In this document: piece after piece, positions 46,109 to 56,399 of the stretch
Position numbering within the stretch: position 1 is the first letter of the stretch
How the letters are laid out: every line of letters begins with the position of its first letter
DNA from: Gottfriedia luciferensis
GTDB taxonomy: Bacteria > Bacillota > Bacilli > Bacillales > Bacillaceae_G
DNA length: 64,000 nt
NCBI RefSeq assembly: GCF_001712755.1
Contig: NZ_MDKC01000033.1
Location: 242,761 to 306,760, forward strand
Direction of reading: 5' to 3'
Made by a program: the position numbers and the translations under genes
The notes under the pieces: model-generated
What the model was told of the DNA's origin: nothing
Databases searched by the model: none
What the model saw: the letters and a program-made list of their open reading frames with translations, nothing else

Positions 46109-47504
46109 TTCGTAACCCTCCTAATGCATTTAGCATTGGCAGAAACTTAACACCAGTTTCAAAAAATTCTTCCTCTGGTTTTGAATCTTGTACAACACCA
46201 CAACCGGCATACAATTTTGCTTTATTTTCTTTAATTAAGGCACTACGAATCCCTACAGCAAAATCACCATTTCCGTTTAAATCAATCCACCCTATCGGAG
46301 CTCCATACCATCCCCTGTCCACAGGTTCAAGTTCACGAATTAATTTACATGCCTCTTCCTTAGGAAATCCTCCAAGTGCAGGGGTTGGATGTAATGCTTG
46401 AATTAATTCAAATAAAGAAACATGATTATATACTTTCCCTTCAACTGGTGTGAATAAATGCAATAAGCTTTTAGTCGCCATTATTCTTGGTGTTGAAGGT
46501 ATTGATAATTCATTACAATATTGTTGTAGCGTTTCTCGAATATAGTTTACTACAAACGCATGTTCACCATTATTTTTTTTACTATTTAATAACCAATTGG
46601 CGGCTTCTGTGTTTTCTTCCTTAGTTATTCCTTTTGCGGCAGATCCAGCAAGACACATCGAAGAAACTGTATTATTTTTCTTAGAAATTAATCGCTCAGG
46701 TGTAGCACTAATAAATACAGTATCTTTTAATTGATAAGAAATAACATAGTTAACATTTCTTGTTGCTTCTAATTCATAAATTACATTTGTTGAATTTACT
46801 TCTGCAGAAAAGGTTGCATTTAAAGTTCGATTTAAAACAACTTTTTCTAATTCTTCGTTTTTCATTTGATGAATTGCTTCTTTTACGCTTTGAATCCATT
46901 CATTTGGTTCAAATTCATCTTTGTTAATACATTCTGATTGTGAAAAACTCGGTTGCTTCATACCAAACTTTTCTAAAAAGTCATCATATTCTTTATATTG
47001 AAGCAATAAATCCTCTACTGTAGTTTGTTCATTAATTTCATAGTTAGAGGTGATGAATGTCCCTTCGTTTGTAACCGTCACCATTAATTTAGGTACATAG
47101 AAATGAGAGGTACCAAAATTCTTCCAATCTTGATCATTTTTATAGTTATCAAAAAAAGAGAAACCCCCAAGAGCTATCGGTCCTGTACCAAAGCAATTTT
47201 CTTGCTCGATATACACTTGCTCTCCAAAGCGTTTCCATTCTTTTTCTATTGCAGAATACTGTTCTTCTGTACTATGATGAAAAGGAACTAAAGTACCAAT
47301 TCCTGTGAGAATTAACGAGTTTTCTTGGTTTGACCAATAAAAGCGTTCAGTAAAACCCAATTCATGATAAAAATGGTAAACACTTAGGGGATGGATATTC
47401 ATTATTTTTTCCACTTTACAAATGAAGCGTTTTGAACAAGCTTTTGCCTTTTGAAGAGAATGCTCAAAGAAGGCAATCGATTCCAGTTGACCTGTTCTAA
47501 GCAT
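46098..47504 (-). CDS. menF: Isochorismate synthase
   Basis: 468 residues, chorismate-utilising fold. The C-terminal catalytic half contains KVVLNRTLNATF, SATPERLISK, SMCLAGSAAKG, ALHPTPALGGFPKEEA and RGWYGAPIGWID, all typical of MenF/EntC enzymes with Mg-binding glutamates. It commits chorismate to menaquinone. It is the first gene of menFDHB and divergent from menA. Ribosome binding site GGGGGAAC lies upstream. Confidence 0.95.
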   Translation of the reverse strand: MLRTGQLESIAFFEHSLQKAKACSKRFICKVEKIMNIHPLSVYHFYHELGFTERFYWSNQENSLILTGIGTLVPFHHSTEEQYSAIEKEWKRFGEQVYIEQENCFGTGPIALGGFSFFDNYKNDQDWKNFGTSHFYVPKLMVTVTNEGTFITSNYEINEQTTVEDLLLQYKEYDDFLEKFGMKQPSFSQSECINKDEFEPNEWIQSVKEAIHQMKNEELEKVVLNRTLNATFSAEVNSTNVIYELEATRNVNYVISYQLKDTVFISATPERLISKKNNTVSSMCLAGSAAKGITKEENTEAANWLLNSKKNNGEHAFVVNYIRETLQQYCNELSIPSTPRIMATKSLLHLFTPVEGKVYNHVSLFELIQALHPTPALGGFPKEEACKLIRELEPVDRGWYGAPIGWIDLNGNGDFAVGIRSALIKENKAKLYAGCGVVQDSKPEEEFFETGVKFLPMLNALGGLRNER

Positions 47505-47658
47505 AATAGTTCCCCCTAGCTTAAATATACGTTAAATACATGATATAACTAAAGATACAACGATGAATGTAGACTGTCAATTTTATGAAGTTCGTCCATA
47601 CTTTTTTAAAGTAAAATGACCTACATTTTCAAATAATATTAAAAAGGAGGATGTTAAA

Positions 47659-48582
47659 ATGCAACCAACTGTTCAATCTCCAACTTCCTCAACAGGTTTT
47701 AGAACATGGTGGAATTTATTAAGACCACATACATTAACCGCAGCGTTCATTCCTGTTGCGATTGGAACAATGTTAGCGCACATAGCTCACTCATTTCATT
47801 TACTTTTATTTCTTTCAATGCTTATTGCAAGCTTACTAATCCAAGCCGCTGCAAATATGATTAATGAATATTATGACTATAAAAGAGGGCTAGATCATGA
47901 AGGTTCTGTCGGTATCGGTGGAGCAATCGTAAGGGATGGTATTAAACCTTCAACTGTTTTAAATCTTGCTTTTACTTTTTTTGGTATCGCTCTTCTATTA
48001 GGAATTTATATTTGTATTCAAAGTAGCTGGTGGATAGCAGTTATTGGACTTATTTGTATGGCAGCAGCTTATTTTTATACTGGAGGACCACTTCCAATCG
48101 CATACACTCCATTTGGTGAGTTAGTAGCGGGCTTTTTTATGGGAGTTGTAATTATTGGTATTACTTACTATATTCAAGCTGGAAATTTACCATCAAATGT
48201 GATCTTACTTTCTATCCCTACTTCAATTACAATTGGAGCAATTTTAACAGCAAATAATATTCGTGACCTAGATAATGACAAAGAAAATGGACGTAAAACA
48301 CTTGTTATCTTATTAGGTAAAAAGAATGCAATTATCTTTATTGGTTCATTATTTGCAGTAGCATATGCTTTAGTTATTTTATTTGTTATCATGAATTTAA
48401 TTACACCTTTTGCACTTATTTCATTAATAAGTATTCCTGTTGCAATAAAAGCAACAAAAGGATTTATTGGTAAGACTCAACCAATGGAAATGATGCCAGC
48501 CATGGCAGCAACAGCAAAAACAAATACTATAATGGGATTCCTTCTTGTTATAGGCTTAATAATTGGAAATATTTTTTCCTAA
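47659..48582 (+). CDS. menA: 1,4-Dihydroxy-2-naphthoate polyprenyltransferase
   Basis: 307 residues of the UbiA family with about eight to nine membrane helices. NMINEYYDYKRGLDHEG (N-x3-D-x3-G type) and NNIRDLDNDKENGRKT are the two Asp-rich Mg-diphosphate sites. It attaches the isoprenoid tail to DHNA at the membrane. AAAGGAGG precedes the ATG. It is divergent from menF, with 154 bases between. Confidence 0.95.
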   Translation: MQPTVQSPTSSTGFRTWWNLLRPHTLTAAFIPVAIGTMLAHIAHSFHLLLFLSMLIASLLIQAAANMINEYYDYKRGLDHEGSVGIGGAIVRDGIKPSTVLNLAFTFFGIALLLGIYICIQSSWWIAVIGLICMAAAYFYTGGPLPIAYTPFGELVAGFFMGVVIIGITYYIQAGNLPSNVILLSIPTSITIGAILTANNIRDLDNDKENGRKTLVILLGKKNAIIFIGSLFAVAYALVILFVIMNLITPFALISLISIPVAIKATKGFIGKTQPMEMMPAMAATAKTNTIMGFLLVIGLIIGNIFS

Positions 48583-48682
48583 TTAAGGCAGAACAATTCC
48601 TCAAAAAACTTAATTCATGTTTTCCTCCTTTTTGAACAAAATATGGATAGTCATATTCATTTACTTGAAAAGGGGGAGCATG

Positions 48683-49432
48683 ATGCTTTCACAATCACAA
48701 ATCCAAACATTTAAAAACGAGCTACTGAAACAAAAAGAACATATAGAAGAAAGACTAAATGATCCAGCTTTTACACCATACTCACTTAGAGATTCGGTTG
48801 ATGAGCTTTCACTTGCAGACAACCATCCAGGTGATTTAGGTACCGAATTATTTGAACGTGAAAAGGACATATCTCTTCATGAGCATTTAAGAAACGAACT
48901 TGATGACGTTAATACAGCGTTACAAAAAATTGAAAATGGAACATATGGTATATGTGAAGTAAGTGGAGAAGAAATACCTTTTGAACGGTTACAAGCTCTT
49001 CCTACAGCAAAAGCGATGATCGAACATACTCATGATCAGCATATATCAAGTTCTAGTATAAGATACGATCGTCCTGTTGAGGAAGAAGTATTAAACCCTC
49101 CATTTAGTAGAGATCCTAAAGATCGCTCAATGATGTATGACGCTGAAGACGCACTCCAAGATGTTGAAAGATATGGAAATTCCCAAACACCGTCAGATTT
49201 TGAATTTAATAATATTGAGGAATATGGAAGCACATTTACTGAGAGCTATGAAAATGTAGGTTATGTTGAGGAATTCGAAAACTTTATCGGTACTGATATT
49301 TACGGAAATAATCGAACTGTCTATCCTACAAAAAAACATGAACAATATGAACAAGATCTTGATGACTATGAAGAACAAGCTTTAAACGGAGAATTATCAG
49401 AAATTGATGTGAAAGATATTGAAAAGTACTAA
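48683..49432 (+). CDS. yteA: YteA, DksA/TraR-like sporulation protein
   Basis: 249 residues from the second of two adjacent ATGs (48680 and 48683), placed behind GGGGGAG. The N-terminal coiled coil (residues 1-75) and GTYGICEVSGEEIPFERLQALPTA (near 90-110) match the DksA/TraR-like YteA family, which is linked to sporulation. Only one of the four zinc-finger cysteines of DksA is kept, so it probably binds no zinc. The C-terminal 120 residues are acidic and rich in Tyr and Glu. It follows menA by 100 bases. Confidence 0.85.
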   Translation: MLSQSQIQTFKNELLKQKEHIEERLNDPAFTPYSLRDSVDELSLADNHPGDLGTELFEREKDISLHEHLRNELDDVNTALQKIENGTYGICEVSGEEIPFERLQALPTAKAMIEHTHDQHISSSSIRYDRPVEEEVLNPPFSRDPKDRSMMYDAEDALQDVERYGNSQTPSDFEFNNIEEYGSTFTESYENVGYVEEFENFIGTDIYGNNRTVYPTKKHEQYEQDLDDYEEQALNGELSEIDVKDIEKY

Positions 49433-49452
49433 ATGAATTAAAATTTCATTAA

Positions 49453-49486
49453 AAAACGATTACTACAATGTGGTCGTTTTTTTTAT
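49453..49486 (+). terminator. yteA terminator
   Basis: AAAACGA pairs with TCGTTTT across a loop, then TTTTATATTTT. The stem is short. Confidence 0.65.
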
Positions 49487-49540
49487 ATTTTTAAATTAAC
49501 TACATATACTGAATCAAGACAACTTAATTGAGGAGGTTTT

Positions 49541-50005
49541 ATGAATATTAAGTTAATAATTTTATTTTTCTCTTTATACTGTTTATTTTTTATTTCTTCT
49601 ATCTTATTTCCGATTGACTATGATTGGTATAGTCATCTAATTAAACCTAGCTATACTCCTTCAGGAAAAACAATCGGAATCATTTGGGCATTCTTATATT
49701 CTTTCATTTCTTTAAGCGTATGTATCATCGTTTCTTTAGGAAAATCCTTTAAAAAAGTAAAATGGTTTTATATTATATTTATTATTAATTATGTATTTAA
49801 CCAACTGTTTAGCTATTTTCAATTCAATCAAAAAGATTTACTTATGGCTACAATTGACTGTGGACTTGTCTTTGTTACAGCTGTTCCTTTAACGATCTTC
49901 GCATATAAACATTCAAAAACTTCATTTGTATTACTCATTCCCTATTGTATTTGGTCATTATTTGCAACCTTTTTAAACTACAATATCTACGTGCTAAATA
50001 AATAG
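49541..50005 (+). CDS. tspO: TspO/MBR family membrane protein
   Basis: 154 residues with five membrane helices. KPSYTPSGKTIGIIWAFLY near residue 34 (the P-x-W-like extracellular loop) and the C-terminal WSLFATFLNYNIYVLN are TspO signatures. Members bind tetrapyrroles and cholesterol-like ligands and take part in porphyrin or stress control; the specific function here is unknown. AGGAGG precedes the ATG. Confidence 0.9.
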   Translation: MNIKLIILFFSLYCLFFISSILFPIDYDWYSHLIKPSYTPSGKTIGIIWAFLYSFISLSVCIIVSLGKSFKKVKWFYIIFIINYVFNQLFSYFQFNQKDLLMATIDCGLVFVTAVPLTIFAYKHSKTSFVLLIPYCIWSLFATFLNYNIYVLNK

Positions 50006-50022
50006 ATTTTTAGATTAATATA

Positions 50023-50049
50023 AAAAAGGCATCCTATAAAGGATGCCTT
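50023..50049. terminator. Terminator between tspO and cold-shock gene
   Basis: AAGGCATCCT-ATAA-AGGATGCCTT, with a T-run in the csp direction. Confidence 0.85.
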
Positions 50050-50063
50050 GAACATAACAAAAA

Positions 50064-50264
50064 TTATTTTTTGTTTACGTTAGCTGCTTGTGGTCCACGG
50101 TTTCCTTCGATGATTTCGAATTGAACTTCTTGACCTTCTTCTAAAGTTTTGAAACCTTCGCCTTGAATTGCAGAGAAGTGTACGAATACATCGTTTCCAC
50201 TTTCAGTTTGGATGAATCCAAAACCTTTTTCGCTGTTAAACCATTTAACTTTACCGAATTCCAT
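50064..50264 (-). CDS. Cold-shock protein (CspB/CspD type)
   Basis: 66 residues, single OB-fold. RNP1 KGFGFI near residue 13 and RNP2 DVFVHF near residue 25 bind single-stranded nucleic acid. [10 protein letters not shown] start and the [10 protein letters not shown]-terminal half are typical. It serves as an RNA chaperone and may be constitutive or cold-induced; its paralogue name (cspB or cspD) is not settled. AGGAGG precedes the ATG. Confidence 0.97.
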   Translation of the reverse strand: MEFGKVKWFNSEKGFGFIQTESGNDVFVHFSAIQGEGFKTLEEGQEVQFEIIEGNRGPQAANVNKK

Positions 50265-50517
50265 CGATAATACCTCCTAGAAATACATATATACACTATT
50301 AATGCGTGCATAAAAGAGGGGTAAAGAAAAAGAACGTCATTGTCCAATCGGTTTAGATTGCTACAACATTGAAAGTGGTCAAAACTTCTTTTCAAGACAA
50401 AGAAAAATGAGCGTTACTAAAAATTTTGTAGTGCAAATGTATCGTTAATTTCTTACCTTCAAATAAATATGCAGTTAATAGTAACTTAAATATATCATAT
50501 CTAAAAAAGTGCGTCAA
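50265..50517 (-). promoter_or_regulatory. Promoter and long leader of the cold-shock gene
   Basis: TTGACG (50517-50512), 17 bases, TATATT (50494-50489) on the minus strand gives a transcript start near 50482 and a leader of about 218 bases. Long leaders are typical of cold-induced csp mRNAs. From 50518 to 50736 I see only A+T-rich DNA and probably the promoter of the AIM24 gene. Confidence 0.65.
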
Positions 50518-50736
50518 TGACACTTAGCCTTAATTGAAAGAATTTTTTATATAATTCTTATAATTTATCTTTTATACATTTAGACCTACCTAGCTTCCTA
50601 TAAAAATGGTATAATTTGTCATTAATTAGTCAAACTAAATGAGGATTCTGTAACAATTTATCAAATTTTTTATTATTAAATAACTAGATTTTAGTATTAC
50701 AATATTTGTATAGTTAAACTAAAGGGAGGCATAAAA

Positions 50737-51525
50737 ATGAAAAATTCTCATGAAGTTACATATAAAATTCATGGCCATGATATGCAGTTTGTACAAGTAG
50801 AGCTAGATCCAAAGGAAACAGTCGTTGCTGAGGCTGGGGCAATGATGATGATGGATGATGGTATCGAACTTGAAACAATTTTTGGGGACGGTTCGCAGCA
50901 ATCAGGTGGTTTATTTGGTAAATTAGTTGGTGCGGGTAAGCGACTTGTTACAGGTGAAAGCTTGTTTATGACTAGCTTTACAAACCGTTCAAGCTCTTTA
51001 AAAACAGTCAGTTTCTCGGCACCATACCCTGGAACAATCATACCGTTAGATCTACATGAGTATGGAAATAAAATTATTTGTCAAAAGGATTCTTTTTTAG
51101 CCGCGGCAAAAGGAACTTCAGTTGGGATTGAATTTAGAAAGAAATTAAGTACCGGCCTATTTGGTGGCGAAGGCTTCATCATGCAAAAACTCGAAGGTGA
51201 TGGTCTTGCTTTCTTACATGCTGGTGGTTCAATTTACCAAAAAACTCTTCAACCGGGTGAAAAAATTAAAATCGATACCGGATGTATTGTTGGCTTCACT
51301 GGTGATGTTAATTATGAAATTGAATATGTTGGAAATGTAAAAACTGCACTTTTTGGAGGAGAAGGTCTATTCTTCGCTACATTACAAGGTCCTGGAACAA
51401 TTTGGGTTCAATCATTAACTTTAGCAAGATTAGCTTCTCGAATTGGTCAATACTTACCAAATTCTTCTAAGGAAGAAGGAAGTATATTAGGTGGCCTTGG
51501 AAATCTACTGGACGGTAATGATTAA
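50737..51525 (+). CDS. AIM24/TIGR00266 family protein
   Basis: 262 residues, matching the AIM24 (TIGR00266) family: EAGAMMMMDDGIELETIFGDGSQQ near residue 30, ESLFMTSFTN, AFLHAGGSIYQKTLQPGEK and GEGLFFATLQGPGTIWVQSL. The fold is a double-stranded beta helix. Function in bacteria is not established; no signal or membrane segment is seen. AAGGGAGGC precedes the ATG. Confidence 0.88.
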   Translation: MKNSHEVTYKIHGHDMQFVQVELDPKETVVAEAGAMMMMDDGIELETIFGDGSQQSGGLFGKLVGAGKRLVTGESLFMTSFTNRSSSLKTVSFSAPYPGTIIPLDLHEYGNKIICQKDSFLAAAKGTSVGIEFRKKLSTGLFGGEGFIMQKLEGDGLAFLHAGGSIYQKTLQPGEKIKIDTGCIVGFTGDVNYEIEYVGNVKTALFGGEGLFFATLQGPGTIWVQSLTLARLASRIGQYLPNSSKEEGSILGGLGNLLDGND

Positions 51526-51668
51526 TTCAGACTTCTTTAAAAGCGTTTTTTTGTTTACATACAAAAAACTAGTCAACGAAATGTTGACTAGATTCAGACT
51601 AAAAATCAAATTTTAGTACTTTGTCTACACACTAAAACTAGTCAACGAAATGTTGACTAGTTTTTTTG
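51525..51668 (+). repeat. Duplicated terminator unit after the AIM24 gene
   Basis: CTAGTCAAC-GAAAT-GTTGACTAG occurs identically at 51569-51591 and 51638-51660, the second followed by seven T. ATTCAGACT occurs at 51525 and 51592. The whole is a tandem duplication of about 68 bp, and the inner part (AAAATCAAATTTTAGTACTTT, CTACACACT) resembles the segment at 21626-21659. Confidence 0.75.
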
Positions 51669-51673
51669 TACTA

Positions 51674-52468
51674 TTAGATTACTTCTTCTTCTGCCGGTTC
51701 TGCCTCACGTAATTTGTAAGTAAAGGTTGGAGTATAATCATAATCCAACTGCATCTTCTTAACGCCTTCTATATAAGTCGATAGATGGTGACTATTCTTA
51801 ATAGACCCTTTATTTAGTGAAAAAGTGATTGGATGTTTCACTTGAACGTATTCTAAATAAATGTTTAATGGCTTTACCTCTACTTTAAAGGGTGGGCTTA
51901 AAGGGACCATATCATATAAATTTACAAATCTTAAACTATGCCTAACATTCTCATCGTAGTTTTCTTTAAACTTTATATTCCCTACTTTTGGAGAGCCAAA
52001 TGAGTAGACATTTGGGTTACAAATTCCTTTCATTGCTATTTCATATCCTAATAACGTGGCCAATGAACCACCTAAGCTATGCCCCGTTATGAATATTTTT
52101 TTTGAAAGAGCCTTTTCCTTTACAATTGCTAAAAGCATTTCTCGACAAGATTGATAAATTGATAGAAACCCCGAATGGACACTCCCACCATTCATCACAT
52201 AAGGAAATAAGTCTTGATCAATTTTCAAATCAGCTAACCAATCCAAATCTGATTTCGTTCCTCGAAACACAATGATTACGGATTCATCATTTTCAATAAT
52301 ATAGCCAAACCATTCTAGCTGGCTAATTGCACATGCTTTAATTGTATCTACTAATGAATAGCTTGCTGGAATCATAAACTTACCATCATTATCAAACTGA
52401 ACATATGCCTGTTCAATGCAAAGTAATAGTTCTAAGGCCTTATCATAGTCAACTGAAAGGAATTTCAA
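51674..52468 (-). CDS. Class 3 lipase-family protein
   Basis: 264 residues of alpha/beta hydrolase fold. GHSLGGSLATLLG with Ser131 is the lipase 3 nucleophile elbow, and IIVFRGTKSDLDWLADL is the lid/oxyanion segment of this family. Asp and His candidates follow (VNLYDMVPLSPP, SHHLSTYIEG). There is no signal peptide, so it acts inside the cell or leaves by another route. Substrate unknown. A good ribosome binding site (GGAGAG) precedes the ATG. Confidence 0.85.
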   Translation of the reverse strand: MKFLSVDYDKALELLLCIEQAYVQFDNDGKFMIPASYSLVDTIKACAISQLEWFGYIIENDESVIIVFRGTKSDLDWLADLKIDQDLFPYVMNGGSVHSGFLSIYQSCREMLLAIVKEKALSKKIFITGHSLGGSLATLLGYEIAMKGICNPNVYSFGSPKVGNIKFKENYDENVRHSLRFVNLYDMVPLSPPFKVEVKPLNIYLEYVQVKHPITFSLNKGSIKNSHHLSTYIEGVKKMQLDYDYTPTFTYKLREAEPAEEEVI

Positions 52469-52503
52469 CGTATCTCTCCTTTCTTGCTTTTCATCATTAT
52501 ATG

Positions 52504-52533
52504 AAAAACCTCCTAATAATCTAAGAGGAGGTT
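52504..52533 (-). terminator. glg operon terminator
   Basis: AACCTCCT pairs with AGGAGGTT, then TTTC on the minus strand; it overlaps the glgP stop codon. Confidence 0.75.
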
Positions 52534-54940
52534 AAGAATGGTGTAAAGTTCTTTGATGAATATTCCATATTTCAGATGCGTATTGACGAATCGTGCGATC
52601 ACTCGTAAAAAATCCCGATTTCGCAACATTGTTAAGACTTTTTATAGCCCAATCTCTTTTATTTTGATACGTATGATTGATACATTCATGCGCTTTTACA
52701 TATGAAGAGAAATCTCTAAGTAAGAAATACTCATCATTATAAGACATGAGCGAATCAAAAATTGGTTCAAACTCTTCTCTTGGTAACGGGAATAACCCGT
52801 GAAGCATTTGATCTAATACCTTTTTTATACGCAGATCATGATGGTAATAATCACTGCTTTTATAACCACCGTATTGGTAATAATTTAATACCTCGTCAGC
52901 AGTAAGTCCGAATGTAAAAATATTCTCCTCGCCAACTTCTCTTAAAATTTCAATATTAGCACCGTCAAGTGTACCAAGCGTTAAAGCACCATTCATCATA
53001 AATTTCATATTCCCAGTACCCGAAGCTTCTTTACTTGCTGTCGAAATTTGTTCACTAACATCCGCTGCTGGAAAAATAATTTCACCTAATGAAACTCGGT
53101 AATTTTCAATAAAAATTACCTTTATAAATTGACTTATATAACGATCATTATTCACAATATCAGCTACTGAATGAATTAATTTAATAATCTTCTTAGCAAA
53201 ATAGTAACCCGGAGATGCTTTTGCTCCAAAAATAAAGGTTCTAGGATGCATTTTAAAATGTGAATCTTCCTTCAAACGATTATATAAATACATGATATGT
53301 AAAACATTTAGTAATTGTCTTTTATATGCATGCATTCGCTTTACTTGAATATCAAAAATTGAATCTGTATCTAATGCAATTCCATTTGTATAGTGAACAT
53401 AATTTTCGAGAACTTCTTTTCTCTTTTTCTTTACATTCATAAATTGCGATAAGAATGCTTCGTCATTTTGATATTCTAATAGATTCTCAAGTTGAGTTGG
53501 TTCGTGTATCCAACCGTCTCCGATCGAATCATTTATTAAGCTACTAAGCTCAGGATTACATTGAAGTAACCATCTTCTATGAGTAATACCATTTGTTTTA
53601 TTATTAAACTTGAATGGTTCATACTCATAAAAAAGCTTCATTTCTCTTTGTTTTAAGATTTCAGTGTGGATTTCAGCAACTCCATTAACGCTCTTACTGC
53701 CTACAATTGCTAAATGAGCCATTTTAACGACTCCATGAGCAATAATAGCCATTTGTTCAATTCGATCCCAATCACCTGGGTATTTGTTCCAGAGCTGCTT
53801 ACAATATCTTTCATTTATTTCTTCTACAATCATATAAATTCTTGGCAATAAAGGCTTAAATAAATCAACTCGCCATTTTTCAAGTGCTTCCGATAAAGTT
53901 GTATGATTCGTATATGAAATCGTTTGAGTTGTAATTTCCCATGCTTCATCCCAGGATAACTTTTCAACATCAATTAAAATTCTCATTAACTCTGGAATCG
54001 CTAAAACTGGATGTGTATCATTTACATGAATAGCAATTTCTTCATGGAGCTTACGAATATTACCATACTGCTCCTTATATGAATCTACTATTCTTTGAAT
54101 ACTTGCAGAAACTAAAAAATATTGCTGTTTTAGACGTAAAATCTTTCCTTCATCATGTGTATCATCTGGATATAAGAATTCTGAAACTGCTTCAGCCTCT
54201 CGCTTATATTTCATTAGTGATTTATTTGAGGAATGAGTAGACGCTTCAGCACTCCATAATCTTAATGTATTTACCGTGTTTGTATGATAGCCAATAATCG
54301 GTAAATCATATGGTACCGCTGTGATTGCTTCTGCACCATGAAGGCGGAATTCCAATCGATTTTTATTATTAAATGATTCTACTTCTCCACCGAATAAAAC
54401 TTCAATTGCTTCATCATCTCTTCGAACTTCCCAAACATTTCCGTATTTCAGCCATTGTTCAGGTAACTCGACTTGATATCCATCAACAATTTTTTGGTCA
54501 AATAGGCCATGTTTGTAGCGGATGCCACATCCATGACCAGGCAAGTCTTGTGATGCTAGCGAATCCAGAAAACAAGATGCTAACCGTCCAAGTCCACCAT
54601 TTCCAAGACCAGCATCGCTTTCAAACTCCTCAAGAGCACTTAAAGAAATCCCTAATCTCTTAAGGCCAGATTCACATAACTCTCTAAGCCCTAGATGAAT
54701 TAAGTTACTTTTCAAAAGCTTTCCTAATAAGAATTCAATTGATAAATAATAAACTTGTTTTTTTCGCTCTAAGCGGTATTGTTCACTTGTACCTAACCAA
54801 TTACCGCTAATATATTCACGAATCATCGTTCCAAGTGTTTGAAATTGCTCTTGAGTAGTGCTATCTGCAGTACTCTTTCCATGCATACTTTCTAGTTTCT
54901 CTTTAAAACTCCATTCAAACTCCTCCACACTAGAAAACAT
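52532..54940 (-). CDS. glgP: Glycogen phosphorylase
   Basis: 802 residues from the ATG at 54940 behind GCGAGGTGAT; a longer frame starts inside the end of glgA. Glycosyltransferase family 35: DAGLGNGGLGRLASCFLDS near residue 108, IHVNDTHPVLAIPELMR, and EASGTGNMKFMMNGALTLGTLDGANIEI with the PLP lysine. It releases glucose-1-phosphate from glycogen. It is the last gene of the operon glgBCDAP, as in B. subtilis. Confidence 0.96.
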   Translation of the reverse strand: MFSSVEEFEWSFKEKLESMHGKSTADSTTQEQFQTLGTMIREYISGNWLGTSEQYRLERKKQVYYLSIEFLLGKLLKSNLIHLGLRELCESGLKRLGISLSALEEFESDAGLGNGGLGRLASCFLDSLASQDLPGHGCGIRYKHGLFDQKIVDGYQVELPEQWLKYGNVWEVRRDDEAIEVLFGGEVESFNNKNRLEFRLHGAEAITAVPYDLPIIGYHTNTVNTLRLWSAEASTHSSNKSLMKYKREAEAVSEFLYPDDTHDEGKILRLKQQYFLVSASIQRIVDSYKEQYGNIRKLHEEIAIHVNDTHPVLAIPELMRILIDVEKLSWDEAWEITTQTISYTNHTTLSEALEKWRVDLFKPLLPRIYMIVEEINERYCKQLWNKYPGDWDRIEQMAIIAHGVVKMAHLAIVGSKSVNGVAEIHTEILKQREMKLFYEYEPFKFNNKTNGITHRRWLLQCNPELSSLINDSIGDGWIHEPTQLENLLEYQNDEAFLSQFMNVKKKRKEVLENYVHYTNGIALDTDSIFDIQVKRMHAYKRQLLNVLHIMYLYNRLKEDSHFKMHPRTFIFGAKASPGYYFAKKIIKLIHSVADIVNNDRYISQFIKVIFIENYRVSLGEIIFPAADVSEQISTASKEASGTGNMKFMMNGALTLGTLDGANIEILREVGEENIFTFGLTADEVLNYYQYGGYKSSDYYHHDLRIKKVLDQMLHGLFPLPREEFEPIFDSLMSYNDEYFLLRDFSSYVKAHECINHTYQNKRDWAIKSLNNVAKSGFFTSDRTIRQYASEIWNIHQRTLHHS

Positions 54941-54965
54941 GGAATCACCTCGCCCTAAAAGATTT

Positions 54966-56399
54966 TTACTTTGAAGACTGCATATATAATTTTGCATATT
55001 CTTTAGCAGATTTTAACCAACTTGAATCTCTTCTAATTGCATTCCTTCTGACTGATTTCCAATGTTTTTTATTCTCATAAATACTCAATCCACGTTCTAT
55101 TGTGTGAAGCATATCGTGAGCATTAAAGTTAGTAAAGGTAAAACCATTTCCATTCTTCGTCTCTTCATTATATGACTGGACAGTATCATTTAGCCCCCCA
55201 GTCTCTCTTACGATTGGAACACACCCGTATTTCATCGCAATAAGCTGACCTAATCCACATGGCTCAAATAGTGAAGGCATAAGGAATAAATCCGCACCTG
55301 CATAAATCTGATGAGCAAAGCGTTCATCAAATCCAATGTAAGCTCTAACTTTATCGTAGTAGTTATGCTCCATTGCTTTAAAAAAGTTCTCGAATTCTTC
55401 ATCACCAGAACCTAAAATTACTACTTGGACATTATGATCCATAATTTGAGGGAATACGTGTTGAATAAGATCAATTCCTTTTTGACTTGTTAATCGGGAA
55501 ACCATTGCAATAATAGGAATATTTTCATCCATTTTTAATGCAAGTGACTCCTGCAATTTCAATTTATTTTCAGTCTTATTTTCGATTGTAAATTCATCGT
55601 AATTAGAGTGAATTTTTCGATCAGTAGCTGGATTATAAATGGTTTCATCAATTCCGTTTACAATTCCAAAAAGTTTGTGATCTTGCTCACGTAATAGTCC
55701 ATCTAATTGCTCTCCAAAAAATTCATGCTTAATTTCTTCTTTATATGTTGGACTCACAGTTGTTACGAAATCACTTGAAATGATTCCAGCTTTCATAAAG
55801 TTGATACAATCGTAAAATTTCAAATAGTCATCGCGAAAAAATTGTTCATCGATTCCTAACATATCGTCCATTACTTCTTTTGAAAATACGCCTTGGAATT
55901 GAAGGTTATGAATGGTAAATACAGATTTCATTTTTGGATTAATATCTTTTAATGCGCCATACTCTTTCATGAAAAATGGGATCATTGCTGTATGCCAGTC
56001 ATGACAGTGAATAACATCAGGTTTAAAGTCTAATTCTTTAATACATTCAATTGCAGCTAGAGAAAAGAATGCAAAACGCTCTCCATCATCAAAATGACCA
56101 TACAACTTGTCTCGATTGAAATAGTACTCGTTATCAATAAAATAATAAGTTGTTCCTTCTAATTTCAATTCAAATAAACCACAATACTGTTTTCTCCAGC
56201 CTAGATTTATAGAAAGCTCTATTACTAGCTTAGCTTCTTCTCTATATTTAGCGGGAATTAACGAGTAGAATGGAAGCATTACTCTTACATTCGTATTTAG
56301 TTTATTTAAATACTTAGGGAGAGCGCCTGCAACATCTGCAAGCCCTCCCGATTTAACAAACGGTACACATTCTGAAACAATATATAAAACATTTACCAC
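54966..56399 (-). CDS. glgA: Glycogen synthase (ADP-glucose)
   Basis: 477 residues, GT5. The ADP-glucose-binding [14 protein letters not shown] begins near residue 16, and [27 protein letters not shown] and [17 protein letters not shown] are in the C-terminal half. It extends alpha-1,4 chains. Its start overlaps glgD by 7 bases, so the genes are translationally coupled. Confidence 0.97.
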   Translation of the reverse strand: MVNVLYIVSECVPFVKSGGLADVAGALPKYLNKLNTNVRVMLPFYSLIPAKYREEAKLVIELSINLGWRKQYCGLFELKLEGTTYYFIDNEYYFNRDKLYGHFDDGERFAFFSLAAIECIKELDFKPDVIHCHDWHTAMIPFFMKEYGALKDINPKMKSVFTIHNLQFQGVFSKEVMDDMLGIDEQFFRDDYLKFYDCINFMKAGIISSDFVTTVSPTYKEEIKHEFFGEQLDGLLREQDHKLFGIVNGIDETIYNPATDRKIHSNYDEFTIENKTENKLKLQESLALKMDENIPIIAMVSRLTSQKGIDLIQHVFPQIMDHNVQVVILGSGDEEFENFFKAMEHNYYDKVRAYIGFDERFAHQIYAGADLFLMPSLFEPCGLGQLIAMKYGCVPIVRETGGLNDTVQSYNEETKNGNGFTFTNFNAHDMLHTIERGLSIYENKKHWKSVRRNAIRRDSSWLKSAKEYAKLYMQSSK

